A stretch of DNA of 31,990 nt from assembly GCA_030141605.1 (NCBI GenBank), contig JAQGDQ010000783.1, positions 1 to 31,990 on the forward strand. Direction: 5' to 3'. The notes under the pieces were generated by a model. It was not told the origin of the DNA, did not search any database, and saw only the letters and a list, made by a program, of their open reading frames with translations. Of the stretch, positions 1 to 26,000 are shown piece after piece. Each line of letters begins with the position of its first letter. Within the stretch, counting starts at the first letter, position 1. Made by a program: the position numbers and the translations under genes. This stretch comes from Tubiluchus corallicola. Taxonomy: Eukaryota > Priapulida > Priapulimorpha > Priapulimorphida > Tubiluchidae.

Positions 1-951
1 TTTGAAGTCAGATTTGTAAAATTATTTATGTCATGTATTAATAACAGCAATACTCTTGTGAACTTTTTTGTGAGAAATGCAGCATATTCTGTGCAGTCGA
101 CATTGGGTTGCAATCTACAATTTTTTTAATGTAAATATAATGGTAACTATGACAAATGTGATTATTTAAGAAACCAATCGATAGAACAGAGATGGGTAAG
201 TAAGAAAGCTACAGAACCTACACAAGCTCAAAGCTTCAATCTTTCATTGTTAAAGATGTTTTAAATGACTTAACCTGAAGCAACTTTTCTTATTTAGAAA
301 ATATACAAATCAATAACATTCTACAATATTTATGTTGCGAATAATTTGTTATTCTGTGATGTAAAATCAAACTCAATATCGCATTATGTATGTTATTTAA
401 TGGCACATTTTAATTGAGTTTTTCTAACCACTAACCAGCATTGTTTTATTTATTTATTTATTTTTGCAGCGAAATGAAAGAAGGTTTTGTATTTACAACA
501 ACTCGAAATAAATCGTGTATGTACATATGTGATATAATCAGTGCTACATTACAAAAATTTGATGGTGGTTTAATTTTTTTGACGTGAACTAACAAACTCC
601 GAGTAAGAAAGTAAATTTGACCAAAACGCAGAAAATGCAAAAAGCATGGTTAAATACTAGCCCAGAAAATCAAGCACCAATCTCAATAAGCAAGTCAGAA
701 ATAAAAATGCTGTAGAAAAATTGTCATTTCTCAATGTTCACCATATCATAAAAGTTTGGTGGTCAGTTAGTAAAAAAAACCTCCCGATGAAAGGCAACAC
801 AACCATAGATCATTGGAAAAATCAAATGATTTAAAAAATTACATGAAGACCTTCATTTTCTGTGAAATGCAGTAAAATGAAATGTATGATTGTGTGATGC
901 AGTTTTTAGACAATGTGAGAAACTATTCTTTAATTATTTTTTATGATGCAG
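1..951. other. AT-rich non-coding flank or intron
   Basis: I see no exon, RNA gene or recognisable repeat here beyond short T-runs and a (TTTA)n stretch near 445-462. As the first visible GXYLT exon is internal, this is probably part of an intron. Confidence 0.6.
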
Positions 952-15495
<14,544 letters not shown>

Positions 15496-17225
15496 GTAAA
15501 ACGGAGCACAAGACCCTGAAACCAAAAAAATGACGTAGTGCAAAAGCAACTGGCAAGTTAGTTTTGCTGTTACGGTTTTAAACTGGTAGACTTACGATTT
15601 TGTGGTTCCACAGGGTTCACTATTCAATGTATTACATCAAAAGTTCTACTGATGAATTGCTTTTGAGATTCGGTCTATAGGCTTCGTATAATATCGCTGA
15701 CAGTCAACAACCTTGTGTGTGATCTAACCTTTCTCCCTGTTCTTTTTTGTTCACTTATCAATTCCTTTTTTATCTGATTCACATGGCAATAGACTTATAC
15801 ACGCCTTTAGTTCTCGAATTGTGGTTTTATAACTTAATAAAGCCCAATTGCTACAAAGACCCTTATCATTAATCTATTTTACCTGCTAATCAGATTGTAA
15901 AGTATCTTCACAAACTACCTTTGCTATTTTTTCATTTCAGAAATTCTATTGCCGTTCCTAAATCACAAAAATATAGTTAATTTTTATACTCAAGAACATA
16001 AAACTTAAACTGGCACAAGTCCATCATCAGAAAATAATTGTTTAAGACCAGAACAGCTGAAAATTCAATACTACGAAATGACAACTCCTCAAACTTCGCA
16101 TTAATAAATGGTATTTAACAGAAAATAAAAAATGCCTTATGAATAAAATGCTTTAACTCCTTCAGCACATTGTCTTTTACTAACACAATGGATTTTCATG
16201 CAAAATTGTATATGAAATGAATTTACACACTTTAGACAAATTAAAAATCGAAAAAAATCGAAAGATAAAAAGAAATTGAAAAAAATCTTTCAGCAACAGC
16301 AATGTGTGACATCGGCTAGTGCAGAACATTTCAACTATTCTGAAATAACAAACTGATAAACTTTGGCCTCAAGTCTACTTTATTTTCAAGCTGAAATTCC
16401 TGTTAAAAGATGAAGCAACCTTAATTTCTCCTTGGCTGATCGGTTGGTTTTTGTTGGAATAGCTGGTGAACACTGCACAGCTTATGCTGTTGCAAGCAGG
16501 CGATCAGCGAATTACTGTGTACTGTCACGCAAGTGTAAACAAGACTAAGCTATTCAATAGCCTAAGTTGGAGTGCCCAAAGGGGCGTGTTTTTCTTAATT
16601 TTATCCATTTAAATAGCTTATAGATGTTTAAACAAATAGCATTATTGGATAGCTGATATGCTCCTCAATAGAACACTACCTAAATTGCAATCATTTGGTT
16701 ATGTCTGTGCCCATACAGTAACAGAAATGTCAAAGATAAACCTATTTTGAATTATGAGGCCCAGAAGGTGTTAAGTAGTGTTTGCATGCTCTTACAAAAT
16801 TTATTTGCAATTATTATTATTATACAAATTCACACTATGTCGTGTCGTTGTTGGTTGGCTCGATGGAGAGAGACACCGACTAGCTCTCTCCGTGAATGTA
16901 ATTTACTGTAATTTATATGAGTAGAAGTGGTATATAAAATTATTACCAATCTTTTTATACTTGTCTACTTTGATGTTAATTCTCATTTGTGTTGTGTTTT
17001 TATTTGTTAAACCTAGGTCCTTAAATTCTAACAGTGCAACCGATTTAGTTTAAGGCTAAATACTGTAGGTATGCAAAAAGAGTTTCCGTCTTGACAAAAT
17101 AAAATTAGTTATACATTAAACTTTTTTAACAAACAGTTGGTATATCTTATATAAAGTTACTACAGACATGACTTTGATTGCAAAATGCAAATAGTGTTAT
17201 GTAAATTAATAACAAAATATTTCAA
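15496..17225. other. Intergenic AT-rich DNA
   Basis: It holds the GXYLT 3' UTR and candidate poly(A) signal, then nothing recognisable except a small hairpin at about 16864-16892 (GGAGAGAG / CTCTCTCC). Confidence 0.6.
15836..15841 (+). terminator. Candidate polyadenylation signal of the GXYLT-like gene
   Basis: A canonical AATAAA lies 341 nt past the GXYLT stop. It is the first good candidate downstream, but cleavage there cannot be confirmed from sequence. Confidence 0.45.
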
Positions 17226-17602
17226 TTAATTCTTTTCCAGCACAGAGTGTGCGAAACTCATAGCACGTTTTGCAAATACAATTTCGATATTTTCTTTAAC
17301 TAGATCTCTTGAGTACTTTGATTTATCCTGAGCATACGGAGGCAGATACACAAAGCCATTCATCTTATTAGTTATATTGATTCTATTTCTTCAGTACTCA
17401 GATTAGTATAATCTTTACTCGTTATCTCTAAGTAATTTCCAGAAAAACCAAAATGCGCTTTAGATATGTCACGTTGTGCTAAAAGTTGAGTTTCGTTTCT
17501 GCATTTAAATGTGTGATTTGGTAGACAACAGGTTCTAAAATATCGTGCAACGTCTTGGACGGTTGTCATAACTAAACATAATACATTTAAAATGTATACC
17601 AA
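17226..17602 (-). pseudogene. Unrecognised ORF pair joined by a 2-bp frameshift
   Basis: On the minus strand 17602-17372 is open for 76 codons, with a hydrophobic start, a C-C-x8-C pattern and an acidic end; there is no ATG at the 5' boundary, only an internal one. The stop at 17372-17374 falls inside an ATAT run. Dropping two bases there would lead into a second open segment, 17371-17226 (GFVYLPPYAQDKSKYS, then an amphipathic helix and stop). Both halves have protein-like composition, but I recognise no family. It may be a broken gene or exon, a fragment of a mobile element, or chance. Confidence 0.25.
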
Positions 17603-17628
17603 AGCATGGTATTATAATCAAAACAGTA

Positions 17629-18262
17629 ATGTTAGGATTTACTAAAGAACTTTTGTATATATTTAATACTAACTTTTATCTGTCATGTAACCCCTTTGTA
17701 AAATATTATGCTAGAGATTTAAGGCAATTTTTAACTGCTACTAGAGATGCAGGGAGAATTAACAACGAAGAACTTTCTATAGCTAATTTGTCTGTTATAA
17801 AATCTGATCTGGATAAATTCAAGCAAACTCTTTGGCACAAACAATTCAATATATATATATGCTTTAAGTTTTATTCATGGACAAGGATTTTTTAAACATT
17901 TTTTATTCCGATTAAGACTCATACCTGACAATTCTTCTTTATGTGGTCTTCTCCAAACTTGTGAAAATCTACTTTTCGACTGTCCTTTCATAGACTCACA
18001 AAAGCGTATGTTTTTTTTAAATAACATTCACACCACCAACATTGCGGTGTGAATTCAAAGGCAAAATCTTTTAGATCATTTGTTGAAGTAATTAAGGATG
18101 ACTTCATTAGGCAGCAAATGTCAGGAGCATCATGATACGTGTTTACATTTATACTGTGTTTACAGTGACTTAAGTTTATTATTTTAATAAAAAATGTGAA
18201 AATTTATACTTACGCTAATGTTGTACCTGCAAATAGAGGTTTATTTTTTAATAAAGATTTTA
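17629..18262 (+). mobile_element. LINE ORF2 C-terminal fragment with 3' end
   Basis: 17629-17870 is open (VKYYARDLRQF, DKFKQTLWHKQF). After a frameshift near 17870 comes HGQGFFKHFLFRLRLIPDNS, then SLCGLLQTCENLLFDCPFID. This matches the C-terminal R-RL---C--C---ET--HLLFDCP zinc-knuckle-like region of non-LTR ORF2 proteins. AT-rich sequence with AATAAAG near 18250 leads into a CT microsatellite, as at a LINE 3' terminus. No RT catalytic block is present upstream. Confidence 0.68.
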
Positions 18263-18265
18263 AAT

Positions 18266-18294
18266 CTCTCTCTCTCTCTCTCTCACTCTCTCTC
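18266..18294 (+). repeat. Short (CT)n microsatellite
   Basis: About 29 bp of CT with one A interruption, directly following the LINE 3' fragment. Confidence 0.9.
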
Positions 18295-19663
18295 GTGAAA
18301 AGTGTGAAATGTTTTGCTGTCACTCTTTCACCCTTTTCCTGGACAAAATATAATTAATCTATCTCGATATTGCTGGTGCTATTGTTGTTTTTGTTCTTGC
18401 TGCTATGTAGCTGATGATGCTGCTGCTGGTGACAATGTCACAGTGGCTATTGCTGTTGTCTCTAAAAGCTTTGTGCATTTAAACTCATAACTTGGGGCAA
18501 AAAAATTCCGGTATTGTTCCACGGAATCAAGCTGATGTTTAAAACAATCTTGTGAGCAGCTAACTATTTCCCTTTGGAACTACTTTCTCTGGATCCCTGA
18601 AAATAATGATGATAATCCGTGCCGTCAATTACAATATGTTAACGTAGTTTTTAAGCGGTGCGTTACAAAGGAAACTTACCTGAAATGCAAAGAGCCTTAC
18701 TGAAACTTGCCATCATGTCATCATATGTAATTTTCAACTTAAAATTCTCATCATGTTGGCAAGCTCCTTCTTTACTGCACCAAACGCATAAGATGTGTTC
18801 TGTATCATAAATTTATACACAACTTTTACTCTCTTGATCATGCAGAATGCTAGTGTTTGTTCATATAAGTGTTTATGTAGAATTTGTAATATGCAAGTCA
18901 ATATCTATTTAATGTGCGTTAATCCCTTGAGGCGTATCATCAACAGTACATCCTTATATTGGACTTTGTGTCTTTCAAATTTTGCTGTTTACTTCAATAA
19001 AATTATTAATAGAAAAATAAAGATAGTGTTGTCGATCTCCGACTGTAAGATGCAAGCAGTATCTAACGGAACAATGCAAATCATTATGGTTCAAAAACCT
19101 GTTGTTACGCAAAAACGGTTTACTATAACTATTTGGATTTTCTAGTATGAGATTTCGTATATAGCGTTTGTATTTAAGCCACTTTTATCTCACTAAATTT
19201 GAACCAAATGAGTGGACGAATTACTAATTCATTTACATGTTAGTTGCACTGATCCGGCAAAACAAAAACACCCACGTTTCTGCAAAAGCAAATTGAAGAA
19301 ACTTTCTGTAAACGCATATCATCATACTTGAATTAGAATTGCAGTAATATCAATTCAACTTTCAGCTGATGTGACGACAAATTTTTGCGAATATCATTCT
19401 GGAATTTTCTAACTGGAAAGTACCTAAGCTTAATTTTACGAAAATCATTTTTTACGAGTCCAAATACATATCAATGAATAATTACATAAAATTGTTGTTA
19501 TAGTTTTTGACTGTTATTGTTCTTATCACAATTTCACCGATAAATATATGAAAGAACGCACAAGCTGCCGAGTCAACAGTTTTCTGGCAATCCAGCACAT
19601 GCAAACATCTCAGTATAAGGCTTAGGGTATTTTAGATTAAGCAAAACAAATTTTTGTTTGCAG
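18295..19663. other. Intergenic or upstream intron, nothing recognised
   Basis: AT-rich DNA containing a (TGC)n-like patch at about 18400-18460 (GCTGCTGCTGGTG). A 116-codon open frame at 18795-19145 shows no domain, good start context or splice signals that I can support. Confidence 0.5.
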
Positions 19664-19880
19664 TTGAACTCAGTAGCTGTTACAGCTGGTGTCCTTAGTG
19701 ATACAGTCATGACTACAAACGGTGGAAAGCAAAAAGAAACTCAGATTCAAAAAAGAATTTTTGGCACACTGTGCGTTAAGTGTTATCTTTTCTTTAGCGT
19801 TGTTTGTATAACAGTGGTACTGCCAAAACTGTATAATGAAACAAAGGTGATAAAGACATACCTGAACCATGATGATTGTG
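19664..19880 (+). CDS. Sulfotransferase exon with start codon and membrane anchor
   Basis: It begins after TTTGTTTGCAG, so a further 5' exon (probably UTR) should exist upstream. The ATG at 19709 is chosen because it places a short basic tail ahead of the hydrophobic segment. The frame is open back to the acceptor, so an upstream coding extension is not excluded. It ends ...YLNHDDC plus a split Asp codon before GTGAGT. Confidence 0.82.
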
Positions 19881-22800
19881 GTGAGTACTTGCTTCATTTT
19901 ATATTATCATCTGGCATTAATTTGGTGTGATAGAAGCGGCATATGTAAATGCTGACAAATATTAAATTTTCGAGAAGTGATAAATTTTTTGAGTCAGCGT
20001 AGAATGCAATGACTTTTTGGATAAACACGCAAAAATAAATACAATTCTGCTAAACACGTTATATGAAAACAAGGCCAGCATGGCACTTCTCAAGTGTTTA
20101 TTTATAGTTGACTGAATCCGCTTAGCAAACATGTTCTCACAATATTCATTTAAATAGCCGTTTAATCACTTGCGTATTGACTACCTTCACAGAATGTATA
20201 TATATATATATAGTTGTAATCTTGTAAAAATGTTTCTAGCTAGCTTGGAGTGACATAACATTACGTAATGGCACTTATCCTCCTCCTTATCGAGGATAAT
20301 CCGTAGCCAGTTCCCCATATGTAGTCATTATAATTGTATTTTGTAATGTTTATGTAAATTGTTTCACTCATTTTGACGTGGTCGTTAACTTAATGTAGCT
20401 AATGGCTCTTTCGTAGCATTTGGCTCTATTCTTTCCCACCGCTATTACCATGTAATCATTCTTTTCCATATAATTGTAAATATCTATTGTGTTTTGTTTC
20501 TTTCGGACGGCTCGTAGAGAAAACCAGAAAACACGTTGTCAAATTAAAATAGTTTATTATGCGAGAATTCTACAACACTAAAGTATGAAATGAACGCGAA
20601 ATGCTTACAATAAACGTGATAATCTGGAAAAGTGAATGCGTATTTGAGAATCTGAGAATACGAGAGAATAAACTCCAGCGGCCAGCTCTGCCTTATATAT
20701 CAGTGCAAATGAACAATCTAGAAATAGAAAGTTCTAGAAACTTCTACAAGGTAAGAAGATTGTTCTACTGTACAATGGAACCTTCTACAAGATAACAAGA
20801 TTGTTCTACTGTACAATGGAACATTCTACAATACTCTGTTTAATTCCAGTCGATTTCCACAACAATATCACTTGTTAACTGTTTGTGTAATGTAAAAATA
20901 ACTATGCATATATTTTAAATTTGTCGTTCTTGTTTTCTATAAACGTCATATATTTGCGCCTCGCGAAATGTGGAGTTGAACTTTAAAACACTAGGCCTTT
21001 CGCTCGCCAGTAATTGCTTTCCCTCGTTTTTGTAAAAAGCTAAAGGATTAAAATGTTCTAAAAAATCTGCGTTCGCGACAACTTTAAATGCAGTAGAATG
21101 GTACAACATTGTATGAATTTGAAAAACATATAATAGCGGGATCTTCCGATTTTAAATTAAAAAAACTATAAAAAATAGCATTCACAGCAAATTATTTACA
21201 ATTAGAATTCTTTATGCTACAATAAGCAGAAAAATATTAGTAACATACACTTATTTTTTTCTGAATAGAAAAACAAAAGAAAAAATAATATTACATGCAA
21301 TTGGCAAACTGCTGCATTTATAAATAAATGCATTCCCTTCTGAATAAGCACACAAAACAAATGCAAACTAGTATGTTAGTGCATCTAATTCTCTGCAAAG
21401 GATGTTGGCTGTCCACGTGGTACAGCTGCATAACTCGAAGGATGTTACAGGTATGAAAGACTAGGATGGTTCGAAACTTAGGCCTTGTTTGCAACACCAG
21501 TATTAACAGTGGTTAATAGCTGTTTCTGTTGGAGCTGTTTCTTTGCTAAGAAAGTAAACGCTAAGTTTTGAGTAACATTGGTGACTAGAAAGCAATAAGC
21601 AGCCAAGTTGGTATGATCTGAAGGTGGTAATGATGCACCTTCACAATTAAAGTAAACAAATGAAAAAAATTATGGTTTTCACAACATTTTAACAGGCAAG
21701 TGGAGAAGCGAACTACTAGCAAGTAAATGACACATTACAAGATCAGGATTTTCGTTTTACAACCGGGCCTTACACTGCACTGTTACATTTAAGCTGTGCT
21801 ACACCTGTGTAATGCATGCTAATATGATGGCAGTATGACAACTGTAACAAGCCAGTATAACAAGGTTAACTAGCTTTTACTTTCAAATGAAATTTATAAG
21901 TAAAATGCTAAATTTTCCATTCCGGAGTGACTACAGTTTTTGCACTGAGGCTTATAAACGCACCTTTCCTGTGATCGTTTAATAGTACGTTTGTTCATTT
22001 GAGTTTAGACACATTCACAGTTGGTGACATAATGTGCATCTCACTTTCTTGAGTTAGGACTGCTTTCACAGGTTGTCCGTTCTGGTTCACATTTCATATT
22101 TGTTTTTTTTTCAGATTATGAGAACATTAAAAGCCATCGAAGTCATTTAAAGAATGTTTTTGATTTAATTGAAAAGGAAAATTCAGCCAGAATCAAACGT
22201 ATTCAGCACTATTGTACAAGACCAAAGTTCAAAAACAATGCAGACAGTGAAGATGGTAAACCAACATTAATTTATGTGGATCATATGCACAGAGTGTTGT
22301 GGTGTTGTTCACCAAAAGTTGGAAGCATGAACTGGAGAGCCGCAATTAAAAAAACTATTCGTTCACGTCTAAGTTTACTAAAATATCGCAATATTTCCAG
22401 TCAAGTAAAAAAATTTTTTTACCCGTTGCATGAAGGGGAGCTTAAAGAATTTGCTGATTATAAGAAGTTCTTTTTTGTTCGTGAACCATTTGCAAGGCTT
22501 CTTTCAGCGTGGCGAAATAAATTAAGTGGTGTCGATTACAATCAAAAATATGATTCATTAAGTAATTGTATCTGAAATCACTATTCGAAGTCTGACAAAG
22601 AGGGTAATTATTCTACTTTTCACCAGTTTCTGCAATACTTGGTTGATGACGAGAGAAACTTTCCAAATGGTAGTGACCTAAAGTTATCCAAGAAAGACGT
22701 ACACTGGAAAAGTTTAATTGATACATGTCGTGTTTGCTCCATAAATTATGATTTTGTGGGAAAACATGAAAGCATCGAAATGGAATCTAAATACGTTCTA

Positions 22801-23001
22801 CATACTTTTTTTAACAACACGAGGGATTCTCTTCCTAAAAAGAAGCACAGTAAGCAGGTTGGTCAATCGGAAAGTGTGGCAAAAACATTTTACTCTAAAG
22901 TCCCTTTCCAATTGAAAGAAGAAGTATATAAGATATACAAGAATGAGTTTGAAGTTTTCAATTACAGCTTTCCAAAAAAGTATTTTGCAGATAAAAACTG
23001 A
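19664..23001 (+). CDS. Carbohydrate sulfotransferase (HNK-1/chondroitin type, Sulfotransfer_2), two exons, with one in-frame TGA
   Basis: Seen: exon 19664-19880 (ATG at 19709; donor GTGAGT) joins in phase 1 to exon 22115-23001 (acceptor after TTTTTTTTCAG), giving 352 codons to TGA 22999-23001. That length equals the 350-residue CHST8-14/HNK-1ST family. The N-terminus is type II: a basic cytosolic stretch, a membrane segment at about residues 17-38, NET glycosylation site 43, then a stem. The 5'-phosphosulfate site is CCSPKVGSMNWR (121-132; family K-PKVG-TNW-R) and the 3'-phosphate site is FVREPFARLLSAWRNK (178-193). The C-terminal YDFVGKHE and FNYSFP blocks are conserved. Known: these Golgi enzymes transfer sulfate from PAPS to glycans. 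Odd: codon 211 (22573-22575) is TGA, though both sides are intact and in frame. The truncated product would keep both PAPS motifs but lose the C-terminal 40%. Pseudogene, null allele or base-call error are all possible. Confidence 0.9.
20727..20744 (-). promoter_or_regulatory. Perfect four-unit heat-shock element
   Basis: The bases read GAAnnTTCnnGAAnnTTC, four alternating units at exact 5-bp spacing, which is the HSF-trimer consensus. GAAnnTTC pairs recur at 20778-20785 and 20819-20826. The element lies about 27 bp upstream of the minus-strand TATA box. Confidence 0.75.
20760..20841. repeat. 41-bp tandem duplication
   Basis: TTGTTCTACTGTACAATGGA recurs with a period of 41 bp (starting at 20760 and 20801), each copy followed by GAA-x2-TTC. 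Two copies are visible. Confidence 0.85.
22115..23001 (+). CDS. Sulfotransferase terminal exon with catalytic domain
   Basis: An 887-nt exon starting in phase 1. It carries the whole sulfotransferase domain and stops at 22999-23001. TGA at 22573-22575 interrupts it in frame; the sequence resumes without shift at NHYSKSDKEG. A cryptic intron cannot remove it, because the nearest GT-AG pair around it is only about 23 nt. Confidence 0.9.
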
Positions 23002-26000
23002 TACGTAGTACTGCAGTCTATGTACTATGTCTAGTGTACTAAAGCGTAAATGAGTTAACCTTTAGATGCATCATGTTTTAAAATTCTCGCTAGTTTTATT
23101 TTTCAATGACAGCGAAGAATTTGTGCAAAATTTCTGAAAACACGTATTTAAAAGTGTGGTACATCACGGACTTACACACATTTCATTTGTATCAAATATA
23201 ATATAATACATCATGTGTATGCTCCATGCGAGTGTGTGTAAAACACTTACATCGGTGAGCGTATCCGCTTGATCTAATAATCCAACCTTTTGGTTTTTCC
23301 TGCCTTTATACATGCATTATTCTTATTTGGTGTGACAGACTGAGTTACGGGAATGCTTTTTACCAAATTGCTATTTTTTTTCAAAATTGGTTGTTTATAT
23401 GATTAAAGCTAACAGCGAAATTTTCTGAACATAAACACAACCAGCAGGCGAAGTAGCCTATAAAGCAATGGGTTTAAGACCCTGTTTTTTATGTTATTCT
23501 CCTTTATAGCGAAAGCGGAATTACATATTTCTTAACCTTCAAGACAGTTCTTATGCGTACTTTTACGTGATATTGTTACTTAAATTGCGCGCCGTTGGCC
23601 TTGCACCTGCCCATCCTTATAATCAGCAGCTTCTAGGGAAGGGCAGACCCACCTGTAGCAAGAGGTTAAAATGTACAATTTTCATAACACCTTCCACACT
23701 CTATACAGCTGTTAATTTCCAAGCTTAGAGTGATTTGAAGGCTGTTTACAAATTCTTGTGCAGAAAAGAAAGTTTTACAGTCTATATGTTGATCAGTTTT
23801 AGGTACAAGCTATCATTTGCAAACTAGAAGGCTTTGAAATGAAAATTCTGAGGAAATTCTACAAACCTTACTTATCATTCTTTAATTACATCATTGAATC
23901 TAATTATGTTATTTTAGTAATCTACAGTCTACAGTAATAGAAAGAAAATTTATTTATCCTTCAGAAAATATAAAGTTTTGCCTAGTAGCTCATGCAATTA
24001 AGCTGTTATGGGTATTTCTGTACGGAGTTGTCAAAACTTCACAAATATTTGTCTTCTTGAAGGAATTAATTTCAAAGAAGATCGCGAATTTTAGAAGTCC
24101 ACATCTAAAGTGTTTTTGTGTTCATTTTGACTAATGTTTATTCACGTGATTGAGCATGTTTTTAAACTTTCTCCTCTTATCCAAACGGCAATTATTATCA
24201 CTCAGTCTCAGGTTTAGAAATCATAGCAGAAAAAGGAGTTTTCACCTCTGTGTTTGCAATGCAAAAATATTGAAAAGTATTTAAACTAAAAACTCAAAAT
24301 TGAAATTTTAAATGTGATTATAGTCCTTTCAATTTTATCAACAGAAACTTTACTTCAAACAACAACGTTAGAACACACTAGGGCTTCCAGGGTGCTGTAT
24401 TATTACAAGCATTAAGTTAACTTCCAACAGAAAAAATAGAACATTCCACTGTTTTGTCCCAATCAACTCAAATAGAGCTGCTTTTTATTTTCTGTCACTT
24501 GGTTGGATAATGGAATAAGTAAGAGGCGATGTGAGGAGCAGCTATAGGAGTAATAAAGGTTACGCATTACAGAAACAGCTAAAAGGATGGGTGGCTGCTG
24601 AGAAAAATTCAGCCTTAAGAATCAATATAGAAAGTCTTTGAGTGATACCTATAGAGTAATACTTATACAGTATCAAGATAATATTGATTCTATAAAATAT
24701 TCTCCTGTTTTCCTTCAGTGTTCTGCATTTGTTTTTCATAAAATTTTGTCACAGTTAGGCTATAATTATCTAAATTATCGTAATTATTTGTAAAAAAAAG
24801 TTGTATGCCCTGCTCATTTAGATAATTAATTATAAAAGCTTAAAAGTTTGCAAAATCTCTTTACAGTAACTTTGTTTCATGTACTGCATATGAGTTATTG
24901 TAATGCAAGAAAAATTGGTTCATTTCATTACATCTGATATTGTAAATGTACTAACTAAATGTCACTTATTTGCTTATGTTGACTTTATTGTTAATTCAAT
25001 TTTGTTTGTCATAATGTTCTTATGTTCTGTTTTATTTTTTTACTTGTTTTGATTCTATATATAAAAAGAGCAACAAACTAAAACATCATCTTTTTCTTCT
25101 CTAATTTTTCACTTTAAAATGTCAAAAACGAGAACAAATTATGTTAGTACCATAATTTTCTGGCAGAGCGACACCAAAACTTGCTGAATAATTGTAATTT
25201 GGCTAAGGTTTGATATTATGTGTGCAGTTTATCGTTGTTTCGTTTGTTTGGCAGTCTTATTTAAATAACTAGTTTTTTAATCAAATGTGTTTGTCAGTTT
25301 CAGTTTGACCAACTAATTTGATAATATTTTATCACCAAAAGGCCGATAACCCTTTCAATGGAAGACATCAATTTGCTTTAAATTCTTCAAAGAAAAACTG
25401 ACAAACCAATGCTGGACAGTCAATAGCATACATTGCTCATGGCATCATACTGACTCTTCATACTGGGTGTCACTGAAGAAAACGAAAAAGAATTTTCCTC
25501 GAATAAGCTTTGCTTTTTTGTAATAAATACAATTTGTGACAGTTTGCTAGTGATTTGAAAAGTCGTGTAGCACCTCAGCTTTTGATTCGTGGAAAATCAG
25601 GATGAAACTGCCCTTTCAATTCATTAATGCAGCCGAATTTTTACCCAAACGTTTTTTATAATAAATTTTCGATTATGAATTGCTCACACTGAGGCGAAAC
25701 CTAAAACTTATGTTTGTGCATTAATTGTTCACGTTGGTGCCATAACTCGTCTAACAGACGACACCCTTATTGTGTGCTGATACAGTTAAGGCTTACGACA
25801 AGAAGTCATCAGCTGTTTGGCATTGACATTGACTTGTAAACAAATCGGCTTTACCCTAATGAATGTACTGCGTGTTAAACATACACTACAGCGATAAGCA
25901 AATTGTATTTCTAAACAGACAGGTTTTTTTACAACACACTATCATTCATGCACTACGCAAGTGCAAGTAGGTGTGAACGCTGTTTTTAACGACGACTTAT

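Larger units (their letters stand above)
20535..20865 (-). mobile_element. LTR-like segment (possible solo LTR)
   Basis: On the minus strand it starts TGTTGTGGAAATC, at the 20865 end. It then has a tandem 41-bp repeat and heat-shock-element modules, a TATATAAGG box (about 20692-20700), roughly 135 bp that could be the R region, AATAAA (20553-20558), and ends near TTTGACAAC. TGTTG...CAAC ends, TATA and poly(A) signals at this spacing, within about 330 bp, fit an LTR. No target-site duplication, partner LTR or coding body is visible, so the boundaries are inferred. Confidence 0.45.
19881..22114 (+). other. Sulfotransferase intron (about 2.2 kb)
   Basis: Bounded by GTGAGT and a T-rich CAG. It contains a (TA)n patch near 20198-20211 and the LTR-like, heat-shock-element-bearing segment at 20535-20865. 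I see nothing in 21120-22100. Confidence 0.85.

Noticed and set aside
18795-19145. 116-codon plus-strand open frame upstream of the sulfotransferase
   Set aside because: No signal peptide, domain or splice-site evidence; its length is within chance expectation for this base composition.
22564-22587. Tiny intron removing the in-frame TGA of the sulfotransferase
   Set aside because: The only GT...AG pair spanning it is about 23 nt, too short for splicing, and the frame continues collinearly without it.
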